A stretch of DNA of 7,066 bases from Alphaproteobacteria bacterium (GTDB lineage: Bacteria; Pseudomonadota; Alphaproteobacteria; GCA-2731375), in NCBI GenBank assembly GCA_030746295.1, contig JASLMY010000250.1, positions 1-7,066 on the forward strand, in the 5' to 3' direction. Both the position numbers and the translations under genes were made by a program. The first letter of the stretch is position 1; each line of letters starts with the position of its first letter. Below are positions 1 through 5,939 of this stretch, one piece after another. The notes below the pieces were generated by a model that saw nothing but the letters and a program-made list of their open reading frames with translations, was not told the origin of the DNA and did not search any database.

Positions 1-1
1 C

Positions 2-223
2 TGCAACTGCAAGGGCCTGGCGGGGCGGCGGACGCCGGACGGCACCGTATTACAGGACGATGCCGACGTCGTCGCCTATCTCCTGGAGGCCGCGGGGGTG
101 GCGGTCGTGCCGGGCGGCGCCTACGGCGTTTCCGGCTACTTCCGCGTCAGCTTCGCTGCCTCCATGGAAGCGCTGGAGGAAGGCGCGCGGCGCATCCACC
201 GGGCCTGCGATGCCTTGACCTGA
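2..223 (+). CDS. Class I PLP-dependent aminotransferase, aspartate aminotransferase type (3' end only)
   Basis: Only the last 73 codons are present; the start and the PLP lysine lie off the left edge. The visible part reads NCKGLAGRRTPDG, then a segment on residues 20-55 containing YLLEAAGVAVVPGGAYG, then GYFRVSFA, and ends with a helix rich in Glu and Arg. This is the small-domain end of fold-type I aminotransferases of the AspAT Ib group (alphaproteobacterial AatA): the V-A-V-V-P-G strand, and the Arg in Y-F-R-V-S that binds the substrate alpha-carboxylate in this family. The expected reaction is transamination between aspartate (or a related amino acid) and 2-oxoglutarate in the cytoplasm; exact specificity cannot be judged from this fragment. 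No terminator hairpin with a T-run follows the TGA. The palindrome starting 8 bases after the stop is better read as a regulator site for the next gene. Confidence 0.88.
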   Translation, partial: CNCKGLAGRRTPDGTVLQDDADVVAYLLEAAGVAVVPGGAYGVSGYFRVSFAASMEALEEGARRIHRACDALT

Positions 224-231
224 TGCCACTC

Positions 232-249
232 CCTTGATGCGGATCAAGG
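232..249 (+). promoter_or_regulatory. FNR/FixK-type operator (anaerobox) upstream of the J-protein gene
   Basis: A perfect 7-bp inverted repeat with a 4-base spacer, CCTTGAT-GCGG-ATCAAGG, contains an exact match to the TTGAT-N4-ATCAA consensus of FNR/FnrL/FixK regulators (core at 234-247). Its centre is at 240.5. A candidate -10 element, CAGAAT at 270-275, would place transcription start near 282, putting the box centre at about -41.5, the geometry of class II activation by this family. The palindrome and its position are read directly; the -10, the start point and activation by low oxygen or redox signals are inferred. It could instead be a weak hairpin after the aminotransferase gene, but it has no T-run and matches the operator consensus exactly. 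Confidence 0.75.
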
Positions 250-269
250 CCGGTCAGGTGCCGCCGCTT

Positions 270-275
270 CAGAAT
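270..275 (+). promoter_or_regulatory. Candidate -10 element for the J-protein promoter
   Basis: CAGAAT matches TATAAT at four of six positions and lies where a class II FNR/FixK-dependent promoter would need it, about 30 bases downstream of the palindrome centre. No good TTGACA -35 element is seen at the normal spacing, as expected if an activator substitutes for it. This rests mostly on position. Confidence 0.35.
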
Positions 276-289
276 TCCACCGATCGGAC

Positions 290-295
290 AGGTGG
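290..295 (+). promoter_or_regulatory. Ribosome binding site that favours the GTG at 301
   Basis: AGGTGG ends 5 bases before the GTG at 301. The in-frame GTG at 292 lies inside this motif and has only GGA, about 3 bases away, in front of it. The site therefore supports starting the J-protein at 301, giving an N-terminus [10 protein letters not shown] that aligns with family members. Confidence 0.5.
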
Positions 296-300
296 CCACC

Positions 301-1398
301 GTGGCTGACTACTACGAGATCCTCGGAGTCGCGCATGACGCCGACGAAGCGGCGATCAAGTCGGCGTTTCGGAAGCTGGCGTTGAAGTATCACCCCGACC
401 GCAACAAGGAGCCGGGCGCAGGCGACAAGTTCAAGGAGATCGCCGAGGCCTACGCCGTGCTCTCCGACCCGAAGAAGCGCGCCAGCTACGATGCCGGCGG
501 CCGCACCGGCATCGAGGGCTTCTCCGCAGAGGACCTCTTCGGCGGCACCGACTTCGAGGACATCTTCTCCGATCTCGGGCTCGGGCTCGGGCTCGGCCCC
601 GGCGGCGGCCTCTTCGACAGTCTGTTTCGCCGCCCGCGCCGGGCGCGCCCGCGCGGCAACGTCGAGGTCGAGTTGGCGGTGCCGCTGGCGACCATCCTGA
701 AGGGCGGCAAGGAGACTGTGCGCCTCAGCCACCCGTCGGCTTGCGAGACCTGTCGCGGCTCGGGCGCTAAGCCGGGCACCGAGCCTCGAAGCTGCGAGCC
801 CTGCGGCGGCAGCGGCCGAGCGATCCGGCGCGAGGACCGGCGCGGCATTCATTTCGAGCAGGTAACGGCTTGCGAGGCGTGCGGCGGCCGCGGCCGGTTT
901 ATCGACCAACCCTGCCCCGACTGTGGCGGCAGTGGCCTGATCCATCGCGACGAGAAGTTGGCCGTGACCGTGCCGGCCGGCGCCCACGACGGCATGGTGC
1001 TGAGGGTACCCGGACACGGGCTACCGAGCGAAGCGGCGGGCGGACAGCCGGGCGACCTCTTCGTCGTCATCCGGGCAGCACCCGACCCCCGTTTCCAGCG
1101 CCGGGGCGCCGACCTCTGGCACGAGGCGGAGATCGAGGTCGCCGACGCGGTCCTCGGCACCAAGCTGACCGTGCCCACCGTCGACGGCAAGGCGGCAGCG
1201 ACCGTGCCGCCCGGCGCCCGCGCCGGGATGGTGCTGCGCCTCAGGGGCAAGGGCTTGCCGATCTACGGCGAGCGGGGGCGCGGCGACCTCTACGTCCGCC
1301 TCGAGGTGGCGATACCGGCGACGCTCTCCGACGAGGAACGAAAGCTCTACGAAGGCCTCCGCAAGCTGAAGAACAAGGGCAACCGCCGGCAACCATGA
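301..1398 (+). CDS. Type I J-domain co-chaperone (DnaJ-like)
   Basis: A J-protein that stimulates the ATPase of an Hsp70 partner and delivers unfolded clients. Residues 2-67 form a J domain with HPD at 31-33. A G-rich linker follows (about 80-118) with an L-G repeat at 92-99. The client-binding part carries all four CxxCxGxG zinc motifs at 148, 165, 191 and 205 ([32 protein letters not shown]), then two beta-sandwich segments containing P-A-G-A-H-D-G-M and P-P-G-A-R-A-G-M. At 365 residues it is close to the usual 370-380 of DnaJ, so it looks complete. The linker is poor in Phe compared with the classic G/F region. No dnaK or grpE lies in the window, so this may be an accessory J-protein rather than the main dnaJ; the gene symbol is left open. 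An FNR/FixK-type palindrome lies upstream. An alternative GTG start at 292 would add three residues but has a poorer ribosome binding site. Confidence 0.93.
   Translation: MADYYEILGVAHDADEAAIKSAFRKLALKYHPDRNKEPGAGDKFKEIAEAYAVLSDPKKRASYDAGGRTGIEGFSAEDLFGGTDFEDIFSDLGLGLGLGPGGGLFDSLFRRPRRARPRGNVEVELAVPLATILKGGKETVRLSHPSACETCRGSGAKPGTEPRSCEPCGGSGRAIRREDRRGIHFEQVTACEACGGRGRFIDQPCPDCGGSGLIHRDEKLAVTVPAGAHDGMVLRVPGHGLPSEAAGGQPGDLFVVIRAAPDPRFQRRGADLWHEAEIEVADAVLGTKLTVPTVDGKAAATVPPGARAGMVLRLRGKGLPIYGERGRGDLYVRLEVAIPATLSDEERKLYEGLRKLKNKGNRRQP
574..597 (+). repeat. In-frame hexanucleotide tandem repeat (CTCGGG) in the J-protein linker
   Basis: Three exact copies of CTCGGG are followed by a fourth ending in C, encoding four Leu-Gly pairs (residues 92-99 of the J-protein). 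Because the unit is six bases, slippage would change linker length without shifting the frame. The repeat is directly visible; any length variation among strains is untested. Confidence 0.85.
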
Positions 1399-1463
1399 CA
1401 TGAATCAAGTCGTGGCTGGGTCAGCTCCGGCAAGGTGCCGACTATCGCCAAGGACTTACCGTC

Positions 1464-1469
1464 GGGAGG
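1464..1469 (+). promoter_or_regulatory. Ribosome binding site of the malic enzyme gene
   Basis: GGGAGG lies 6 bases before the ATG at 1476 and fixes this start. The gap behind it, back to the J-protein stop at 1398, is 77 bases. It shows no clear sigma-70 promoter and no terminator hairpin with a T-run, so the malic enzyme run could be transcribed from its own cryptic promoter or by read-through. Confidence 0.6.
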
Positions 1470-1475
1470 CTGCGC

Positions 1476-2828
1476 ATGGCCGCCAACGACCGCGAAGCCG
1501 ACGCCCGGGCCGCTGCCGTCGAACTCGCCCTCGAACGGCATGCCGCCTGCAAAGGCAAGATCCAGGTAATGCCGAAATGCCCGATTCACGGGCTCGCCGA
1601 CTTCGCGGTCTGGTACACGCCGGGCGTCGCCGCACCCTGCCGCGACATCCAAGCAACGCCCGAGCGGATCTACGACCACACCAACAAGGGCAACAGCATC
1701 GCCATCGTCACCGACGGCAGCCGCGTCCTCGGCCTCGGCGACATCGGCCCCGCCGCCGGCCTGCCGGTGATGGAGGGCAAGGCGCTGCTCTTCAAGTACC
1801 TGGGCGACGTCGACGCGGTATCGATCTGCCTCGGCACCAAGGACGAAGACGAGATCGTCGCCATCACACAGGCCTTGGAGCCGGCGTTCGGCGCGATCAA
1901 CCTGGAGGACATCGCCCAGCCGAAGTGCTTCCACGTCCTCGACCGTCTGAAGGAGACGCTTGGGATCCCGGTCTGGCACGACGACCAGCAGGGCACTGCC
2001 ACGGTGGTGCTGGCCGCGGTCCGGAACGCGTTGCAACTGACCGGCCGGCGGATCGAAGCGACCCGGTTCGCCCTCGTCGGCGTCGGCGCGGCGAACGTCG
2101 CGGTCTACCGCCTGCTGACAGCCGCCGGCGCCGACCCGAGACGGATCGTCGCTTGCGACAGCCAGGGCGTCCTGCACCCCGGCCGCGACGACATCCACCG
2201 CGACAGCGACTACTTCTACGACAAGTGGCGGATCTGCACCGAGAGCAACGGCACGCATGTCACCGGCGGCATCGCCGAGGCCCTGAAGGGTGCGGATGTC
2301 TGCCTCGCCTTCTCGCGTTCGGAGGCCGGCCTGATCCGACAGGAATGGGTGGCGGGCATGGCCGAGAATGCCGTCGTCTTCGCCTGTGCCAACCCGGAGC
2401 CCGAGATCTGGCCCGCCGACGCACGCGCCGCCGGGGCCCGTATCGTTGCCACCGGCCGCAGCGACTTCCCGAACCAGGTCAACAATTCGCTGACCTTTCC
2501 CGGCATCTTCCGGGGGGTCTTGGACGCCCGGGCACGTCAGATCAGCGAGGCGATGACGATGGCCGCCGCCGAGGCCCTGGCACGCCATGCTGAGGCCTCG
2601 GGCCTTTCCGACGACGCCATTGTGCCGACCATGGACGATGCGAGCGTCGCCGCTGACGTGGCGGCGGCGACCGCCGTTGCCGCCCAGCGGGAGGGACTGT
2701 CCGACAGCACCTCGAGTGGACCTGAGTTCCGCACTCGGGCGTTGGCGCGGATCGAGGGCGTCCGCCGGGCGACGGGACTGCTGATGGCCGAGGGGCTGAT
2801 CCCGACCCCGGCGGCCCGCGAGGGCTAG
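1476..2828 (+). CDS. NAD(P)-dependent malic enzyme (oxaloacetate-decarboxylating), single-domain form
   Basis: Oxidatively decarboxylates malate to pyruvate and CO2 while making NADH or NADPH in the cytoplasm. Visible catalytic elements are W-Y-T-P-G-V with Tyr47; M-E-G-K-A-L with Lys102; metal ligands in N-L-E-D (Glu144, Asp145) and H-D-D-Q-Q-G (Asp169, Asp170); the nucleotide loop V-G-V-G-A-A-N (201-207); A-C-A-N-P-E-P-E; and S-D-F-P-N-Q-V-N-N, the strongly conserved family block. At 450 residues it matches the stand-alone bacterial/archaeal form and lacks the phosphotransacetylase-like domain of about 300 residues found in MaeB. The segment after the Rossmann core (about 239-262, rich in Asp, Tyr and Trp) differs from what I recall of common MaeB sequences. 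Cofactor choice cannot be decided. It is the first gene of a tight run: the next gene starts 4 bases after its stop, with that gene's likely ribosome binding site (GAGGG) inside this coding end, which suggests translational coupling. It may supply reducing power for the adjacent oxidoreductase. Confidence 0.92.
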   Translation: MAANDREADARAAAVELALERHAACKGKIQVMPKCPIHGLADFAVWYTPGVAAPCRDIQATPERIYDHTNKGNSIAIVTDGSRVLGLGDIGPAAGLPVMEGKALLFKYLGDVDAVSICLGTKDEDEIVAITQALEPAFGAINLEDIAQPKCFHVLDRLKETLGIPVWHDDQQGTATVVLAAVRNALQLTGRRIEATRFALVGVGAANVAVYRLLTAAGADPRRIVACDSQGVLHPGRDDIHRDSDYFYDKWRICTESNGTHVTGGIAEALKGADVCLAFSRSEAGLIRQEWVAGMAENAVVFACANPEPEIWPADARAAGARIVATGRSDFPNQVNNSLTFPGIFRGVLDARARQISEAMTMAAAEALARHAEASGLSDDAIVPTMDDASVAADVAAATAVAAQREGLSDSTSSGPEFRTRALARIEGVRRATGLLMAEGLIPTPAAREG

Positions 2829-2832
2829 CGTC

Positions 2833-4518
2833 ATGGAGATCACGGGCAAGAACGCGCTGATACTGGGTGGCGCCGGCCTCGTCGGTCATGCCGTCTGCAA
2901 CCGCCTGCTCGCGCACCGGCCGGCCCGTATCGTCGTCGCGGCTCGGCGCCAAGCCAAGGCGCGCCAGGCGGTCGAGGCCTTGCGACAGGCCCATCCCGAC
3001 ACCGAGACCGAGCTGCTGCCGACTTGGGGCGATATCTTCATCCGCGCCGACTGGCAGGACGGCGAGGCCGGCCGGGCGGCGGCACTGGCGGAAGCGGACA
3101 AGCGGCGACGGCTGATCGACGACGTCCTGGCGCCGCTCGACGACGACATCCTAGCAGCGTCCCTGCTCGCCCGGCTGATCTTCGGGCAGCACTCGCAAGC
3201 CGGCGGCGCGCCGGCGGATATCGTCGTCGACTGCATCAACACGGCGACCGCCGTCAGCTATCAGAACCTCTACCGGCTGGCGCAGGAATTGGCCGACCTC
3301 AGCCGCGCGCGCCCCGACGACGACGCCTGGCCAGAGGCGGCGGAGGCGCTGCTCGCCGGCCTCTACATCCCGCAGCTCGTGCGCCACGTCCAGATCCTCT
3401 ACGAGGCGATGCGCCGGGCCGGCACCCGGGCCTATATCAAGGTCGGCACCAGCGGCACCGGCGGCATGGGCTTCAACATCCCCTTCACCCACGGCGAGGA
3501 GCGGCCCTCGCGCATGCTGTTGTCGAAGGCCGCCGTCGCCGGGGCGCAGAGCCTCTTGACCTTCCTGATGGCGCGGACCCCGGACGGCCCCGAAATCGTC
3601 AAGGAGATCAAGCCGGCGGCGCTGATCGGCTGGCGCGAGATCGGACATGGGCCGATCCGGCGCGGCGGTCGTGCTATCGCCCTCTACGACTGCCCGCCCC
3701 AGGAGGCGGTCTCCGTCACGGAGCCGTCGAACCTGGCCCCGCAAGGCGACTTTGGCAGCGCCACCGGCGAGGACCTGGAAGGCGTCTACATCGACACCGG
3801 CGAGAACGGCGTCTTCAGCGCTGCCGAGTTCTGGACCATTACCGCGCCCGGCCAGATGCAGATGGTGACAGCCGAGGAGATCGCCCGGAACGTCGTCCGC
3901 GAGATCGCCGGCGGCAACACCGGCCGCGATGTCGTCGCGGCCCTGGACGCGACGGTGATGGGCCCCACTTATCGGGGCGGCCACCTGCGGCAAGCGGCGC
4001 GGGAGTTGCTGACGCGGCTCGAGGCGGAGCACGGCGAGGCCGTGGCCTTCGAGATCTTGGGCCCGCCCCGACTTTCGAAGCTGTTGTTCGAGGCCCATCT
4101 CCTGAGCCGTGTCGCCAAGACGCTATCGGCCGCCGAGGCGGCGGAGCCCGAGGCGCTAGCACGGCAACTGGAGAAGGAGATCGCCGACGACGGCGACCTT
4201 CGCCGCCGCATTCTCTCCATCGGCGTGCCGATCCTGCTGGCCGACGGCGAACGGCTCTTGCGGGGACCAGTGGTGAAATCGGCCGACGCCGAGCACGGCT
4301 GGATCGACCTCAGGCCCGAGAACATGGCACGCTGGCAGGCGCGGCTCGGCCGGATACGCCACGACATCGCGGCCGAGCTGGCGGGCGATACCTCGTCCCG
4401 CCACGACCGCGCGCACGGCGCCAGCCAGCGCTGGACGGGCGACGACGGCTTCGACATCGGCGAGATCGCCGCCTGGATCTTCGCCGAAGAGGAGGGCGGC
4501 CGGCGCGACAAGGGCTGA
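2833..4518 (+). CDS. Atypical SDR/epimerase-like NAD(P)-binding oxidoreductase with long C-terminal region
   Basis: A 561-residue protein whose first 250 or so residues look like an SDR-type Rossmann fold. The glycine fingerprint is G12-G-A-G-L-V-G18, and A-A-R-R (36-39) after the second strand suggests NADP(H). A long helical, acidic insertion (about 70-125) precedes a strand D-I-V-V-D-C-I-N (129-136) that resembles the SDR NxAG region. Ser207 in K-V-G-T-S-G-T-G-G sits where the catalytic Ser strand would end. Lys232 in L-L-S-K-A-A-V resembles the Lys of YxxxK, but the position four residues earlier is Met228, not Tyr. The remaining 300 residues (G-W-R-E-I-G-H-G near 270, a helix-rich stretch about 350-450, charged C-terminus) match no domain I can name. 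Ordinary SDRs have about 250-350 residues. The gene lies 4 bases after the malic enzyme gene and 21 bases before the oxoamine synthase, so a joint pathway is likely. Reduction of an alpha-amino ketone, or oxidation of a beta-hydroxy amino acid, are both possible; the substrate is unknown. Confidence 0.8.
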   Translation: MEITGKNALILGGAGLVGHAVCNRLLAHRPARIVVAARRQAKARQAVEALRQAHPDTETELLPTWGDIFIRADWQDGEAGRAAALAEADKRRRLIDDVLAPLDDDILAASLLARLIFGQHSQAGGAPADIVVDCINTATAVSYQNLYRLAQELADLSRARPDDDAWPEAAEALLAGLYIPQLVRHVQILYEAMRRAGTRAYIKVGTSGTGGMGFNIPFTHGEERPSRMLLSKAAVAGAQSLLTFLMARTPDGPEIVKEIKPAALIGWREIGHGPIRRGGRAIALYDCPPQEAVSVTEPSNLAPQGDFGSATGEDLEGVYIDTGENGVFSAAEFWTITAPGQMQMVTAEEIARNVVREIAGGNTGRDVVAALDATVMGPTYRGGHLRQAARELLTRLEAEHGEAVAFEILGPPRLSKLLFEAHLLSRVAKTLSAAEAAEPEALARQLEKEIADDGDLRRRILSIGVPILLADGERLLRGPVVKSADAEHGWIDLRPENMARWQARLGRIRHDIAAELAGDTSSRHDRAHGASQRWTGDDGFDIGEIAAWIFAEEEGGRRDKG

Positions 4519-4522
4519 GGCG

Positions 4523-4534
4523 AAAGGGGAAGGG
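4523..4534 (+). promoter_or_regulatory. Ribosome binding region of the oxoamine synthase gene
   Basis: A purine run, AAAGGGGAAGGG, begins 4 bases after the oxidoreductase stop codon. Both the GTG at 4534 and the ATG at 4540 are in frame and could use it. The ATG has the better spacing, 5 to 9 bases from the AAGGG and AAGGGGA cores, and is preferred here. Confidence 0.5.
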
Positions 4535-4539
4535 TGGCG

Positions 4540-5766
4540 ATGGCGAGCGAACGACTGGAAAAGGTGCTGAGCGCCACGCTCGACGACCTGGCCGAGCGCG
4601 GTACGCTGAAGGGCGGCGAGAGCGTCATCACCCAGGTCCTGCCGCCCGCCGACGGCAAGGGCCCCCGCTACCTGTTGGCGGGCGAGGGCGAGCGGCCCTT
4701 CCTGCGCTTCAACTCCAACGGCTATCTGGGCCTGGCTCTGGCGGCCGAGGTCGTCGCCGCCGAGGAGGCCGCCGTCCGGGCCTACGGCACCGGTCCCGGC
4801 GCCGTCCGCTTCATCAGCGGCACCTACGCCCCGCACTTGGCGCTGGAACGCCGTCTCGCCGCCTTCCACGACCGGCCGGCGGCAATGGTCTTCAGCTCGG
4901 CCTATGCCACGGTCATGGGCATCCTGCCTTCGCTGGTGACGCCGGAGACGGCGGTGATCAGCGACGCGCTCAACCACAACTGCATCATCAACGCGGTGCG
5001 CCTGGCGCGGCCCGCCGAGCGCCACGTCTACCCCCATCTCGACCTCGCCGAGCTGGCGCTGACCCTGGCGACAGCGGCGGAGAGCTGCCGGCGGGCGATC
5101 ATCGTCACCGACGGCATCTTCTCGATGCGCGGCGACCAGGCGCCGCTCGACGAGATCATGAGCCTCGCGGCCGAGCACGATTCCGCCTTTCCTGAGAACG
5201 TCCTGGTCGTGGCCGACGATTCGCACGGCGTCGGCGCCTTCGGCACCAGTGGCCGCGGCACCGAGGAGGTGACCGGCACGGCGCCCGTCGACTTGCTGAT
5301 CGGCACCCTCGGCAAGGCCTTCGGCGTCAATGGCGGCTATGTCGTCGCCGGCGAGACCATTGTTCGATACCTGCGCGAGACGGCACCCTTTTACATCTAC
5401 TCGAACCCGATCACGCCGGCCGAAGCGGCGGCGGCGCTGGCCGCGGTCGAGATCGTCGACAGCGACAAGGGCCGGACGCTGCTCGCGCATCTGCGAGCGA
5501 TGACGGCGCGATTGGAGGCGGGCTTGGCCGGGCTCGGCTTCGAGATCTTACCCAGCCCGCACCCGATCGTGCCGTTGCTCGTCCGCGACGCGGCCAGGAC
5601 CGCGGCGCTCGTCCGCCACCTCCATGACCACGGCATCCTGGCGACCGCGATCAACTACCCCGTGGTGCCGCACGGCGAGGAGGAGATCCGCTTCCAAGTC
5701 TCGGCCGACCACACCCGGCAGGACGTCGACGACGTGTTGGTCGCACTCGCCGAGCGAGCCGTGTGA
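4540..5766 (+). CDS. Alpha-oxoamine synthase family PLP enzyme, closest in style to 2-amino-3-ketobutyrate CoA ligase (KBL)
   Basis: Fold-type I PLP enzyme of the family that includes KBL, AONS (BioF), ALA synthase and serine palmitoyltransferase. These join an amino acid to an acyl-CoA, or in KBL's catabolic direction split an amino ketone with CoA. Visible elements are F-N-S-N-G-Y-L-G-L near the N-terminus, G-T-G-P-G-A-V-R-F-I-S-G-T, the PLP-stacking His146 in A-L-N-H-N-C-I-I-N, V-T-D-G-I-F-S-M-R-G-D, D226-D-S-H229, and G-T-L-G-K-A-F-G with the Schiff-base Lys259. Length (408 residues) and the N-terminal layout before the first strand resemble KBL (about 398) more than BioF or SPT. Departures from KBL are H-N-C-I-I-N where H-A-S-I-I-D is usual, about six extra residues (S-A-F-P-E-N) before the D-D-S-H strand, and G-V-N-G-G after the lysine where KBL has G-G-A-S-G-G. 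Family membership is firm; the acyl-CoA and amino acid substrates are not known. The adjacent SDR-like gene suggests they act in sequence. A GTG start at 4534 would add two residues. Confidence 0.9.
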   Translation: MASERLEKVLSATLDDLAERGTLKGGESVITQVLPPADGKGPRYLLAGEGERPFLRFNSNGYLGLALAAEVVAAEEAAVRAYGTGPGAVRFISGTYAPHLALERRLAAFHDRPAAMVFSSAYATVMGILPSLVTPETAVISDALNHNCIINAVRLARPAERHVYPHLDLAELALTLATAAESCRRAIIVTDGIFSMRGDQAPLDEIMSLAAEHDSAFPENVLVVADDSHGVGAFGTSGRGTEEVTGTAPVDLLIGTLGKAFGVNGGYVVAGETIVRYLRETAPFYIYSNPITPAEAAAALAAVEIVDSDKGRTLLAHLRAMTARLEAGLAGLGFEILPSPHPIVPLLVRDAARTAALVRHLHDHGILATAINYPVVPHGEEEIRFQVSADHTRQDVDDVLVALAERAV

Positions 5767-5774
5767 GGGGGAGG
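5766..5774 (+). promoter_or_regulatory. Strong ribosome binding site for the 52-codon ORF
   Basis: AGGGGGAGG overlaps the last base of the oxoamine synthase stop codon and lies 6 bases before the ATG at 5781. It is among the best Shine-Dalgarno matches in the window and is a main reason to believe the small ORF is translated. The 6-base spacer itself (5775-5780) is one arm of an inverted repeat with 5804-5809. Confidence 0.55.
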
Positions 5775-5809
5775 CTAGGTATGGGCGCACACGATCGACC
5801 GCAACCTAG
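5775..5809 (+). repeat. Short inverted repeat spanning the start of the small ORF
   Basis: CTAGGT at 5775-5780 is the reverse complement of ACCTAG at 5804-5809, with a 23-base loop containing the ATG at 5781. In the mRNA the pairing would occupy the whole spacer between the ribosome binding site and the start codon. The arms are only 6 bp and half A/U, so the structure is weak, and a role in translation control is speculative. Confidence 0.35.
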
Positions 5810-5939
5810 GAGTCGGCCCCATGCGAGCGTGCCGAAAAGCATCAAGCACCTGGTGCTGGCCGCGGCCCTGAGCGATCTTTGGCGCTGGCTGCGCGGAAAG
5901 ACCACCGCGGCGGCTCGTGAGCGAAAGGAAGATGACTGA
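5781..5939 (+). CDS. Small hypothetical protein (52 residues), translationally coupled
   Basis: I do not recognise this protein. It begins with a polar, Arg/Pro-rich stretch (1-18), then a short hydrophobic-amphipathic helix-like segment, K-H-L-V-L-A-A-A-L-S-D-L-W-R-W-L-R (22-38), and ends with a highly charged tail, R-E-R-K-E-D-D. The middle could bind a membrane surface or a partner protein, but it is short for a transmembrane span. Evidence for translation: a strong AGGGGGAGG site 6 bases before the ATG, 14 bases from the upstream stop, and a TGATG overlap with the hydrolase start (5937-5941). Against: only 36 of 52 codons end in G or C by hand count, fewer than in the neighbours, although codons 15-31 are 16 of 17. 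If it is not a gene, the 172 bases between the synthase and the hydrolase are a leader or spacer. Confidence 0.5.
   Translation: MGAHDRPQPRSRPHASVPKSIKHLVLAAALSDLWRWLRGKTTAAARERKEDD
5925..5930 (+). promoter_or_regulatory. Ribosome binding site of the alpha/beta hydrolase
   Basis: AAGGAA lies inside the end of the small ORF, 8 bases before the hydrolase ATG at 5939. Together with the TGATG stop-start overlap it fixes the hydrolase start and points to coupled translation. Confidence 0.5.

Noticed and set aside
232..249. Palindrome read as a terminator for the aminotransferase gene
   Set aside because: The stem is AT-rich, only 7 bp, and followed by GCCGGTC rather than a T-run. The exact match to the FNR/FixK consensus explains it better.
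1347..2849. 500-codon open frame on the minus strand opposite the malic enzyme
   Set aside because: It mirrors the malic enzyme codons, gives low-complexity Gly/Asp/Val/Arg sequence without motifs, and has no supporting start context.
3024..5195. Very long open frame on the plus strand across the oxidoreductase and synthase genes
   Set aside because: Its translation is Arg/Gly/Pro-rich with no recognisable motif, and it overlaps two genes with clear family motifs in other frames. Long shadow frames are expected in GC-rich DNA.
4156..5490. 444-codon minus-strand open frame opposite the oxidoreductase end and the synthase
   Set aside because: An antisense shadow of high-GC codons with no domain; the plus strand has a complete catalytic motif set.
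4540..5766. Naming the synthase kbl, bioF or spt
   Set aside because: Layout is KBL-like but key positions differ, there are no biotin or sphingolipid genes nearby, and the neighbour is not a standard threonine dehydrogenase.
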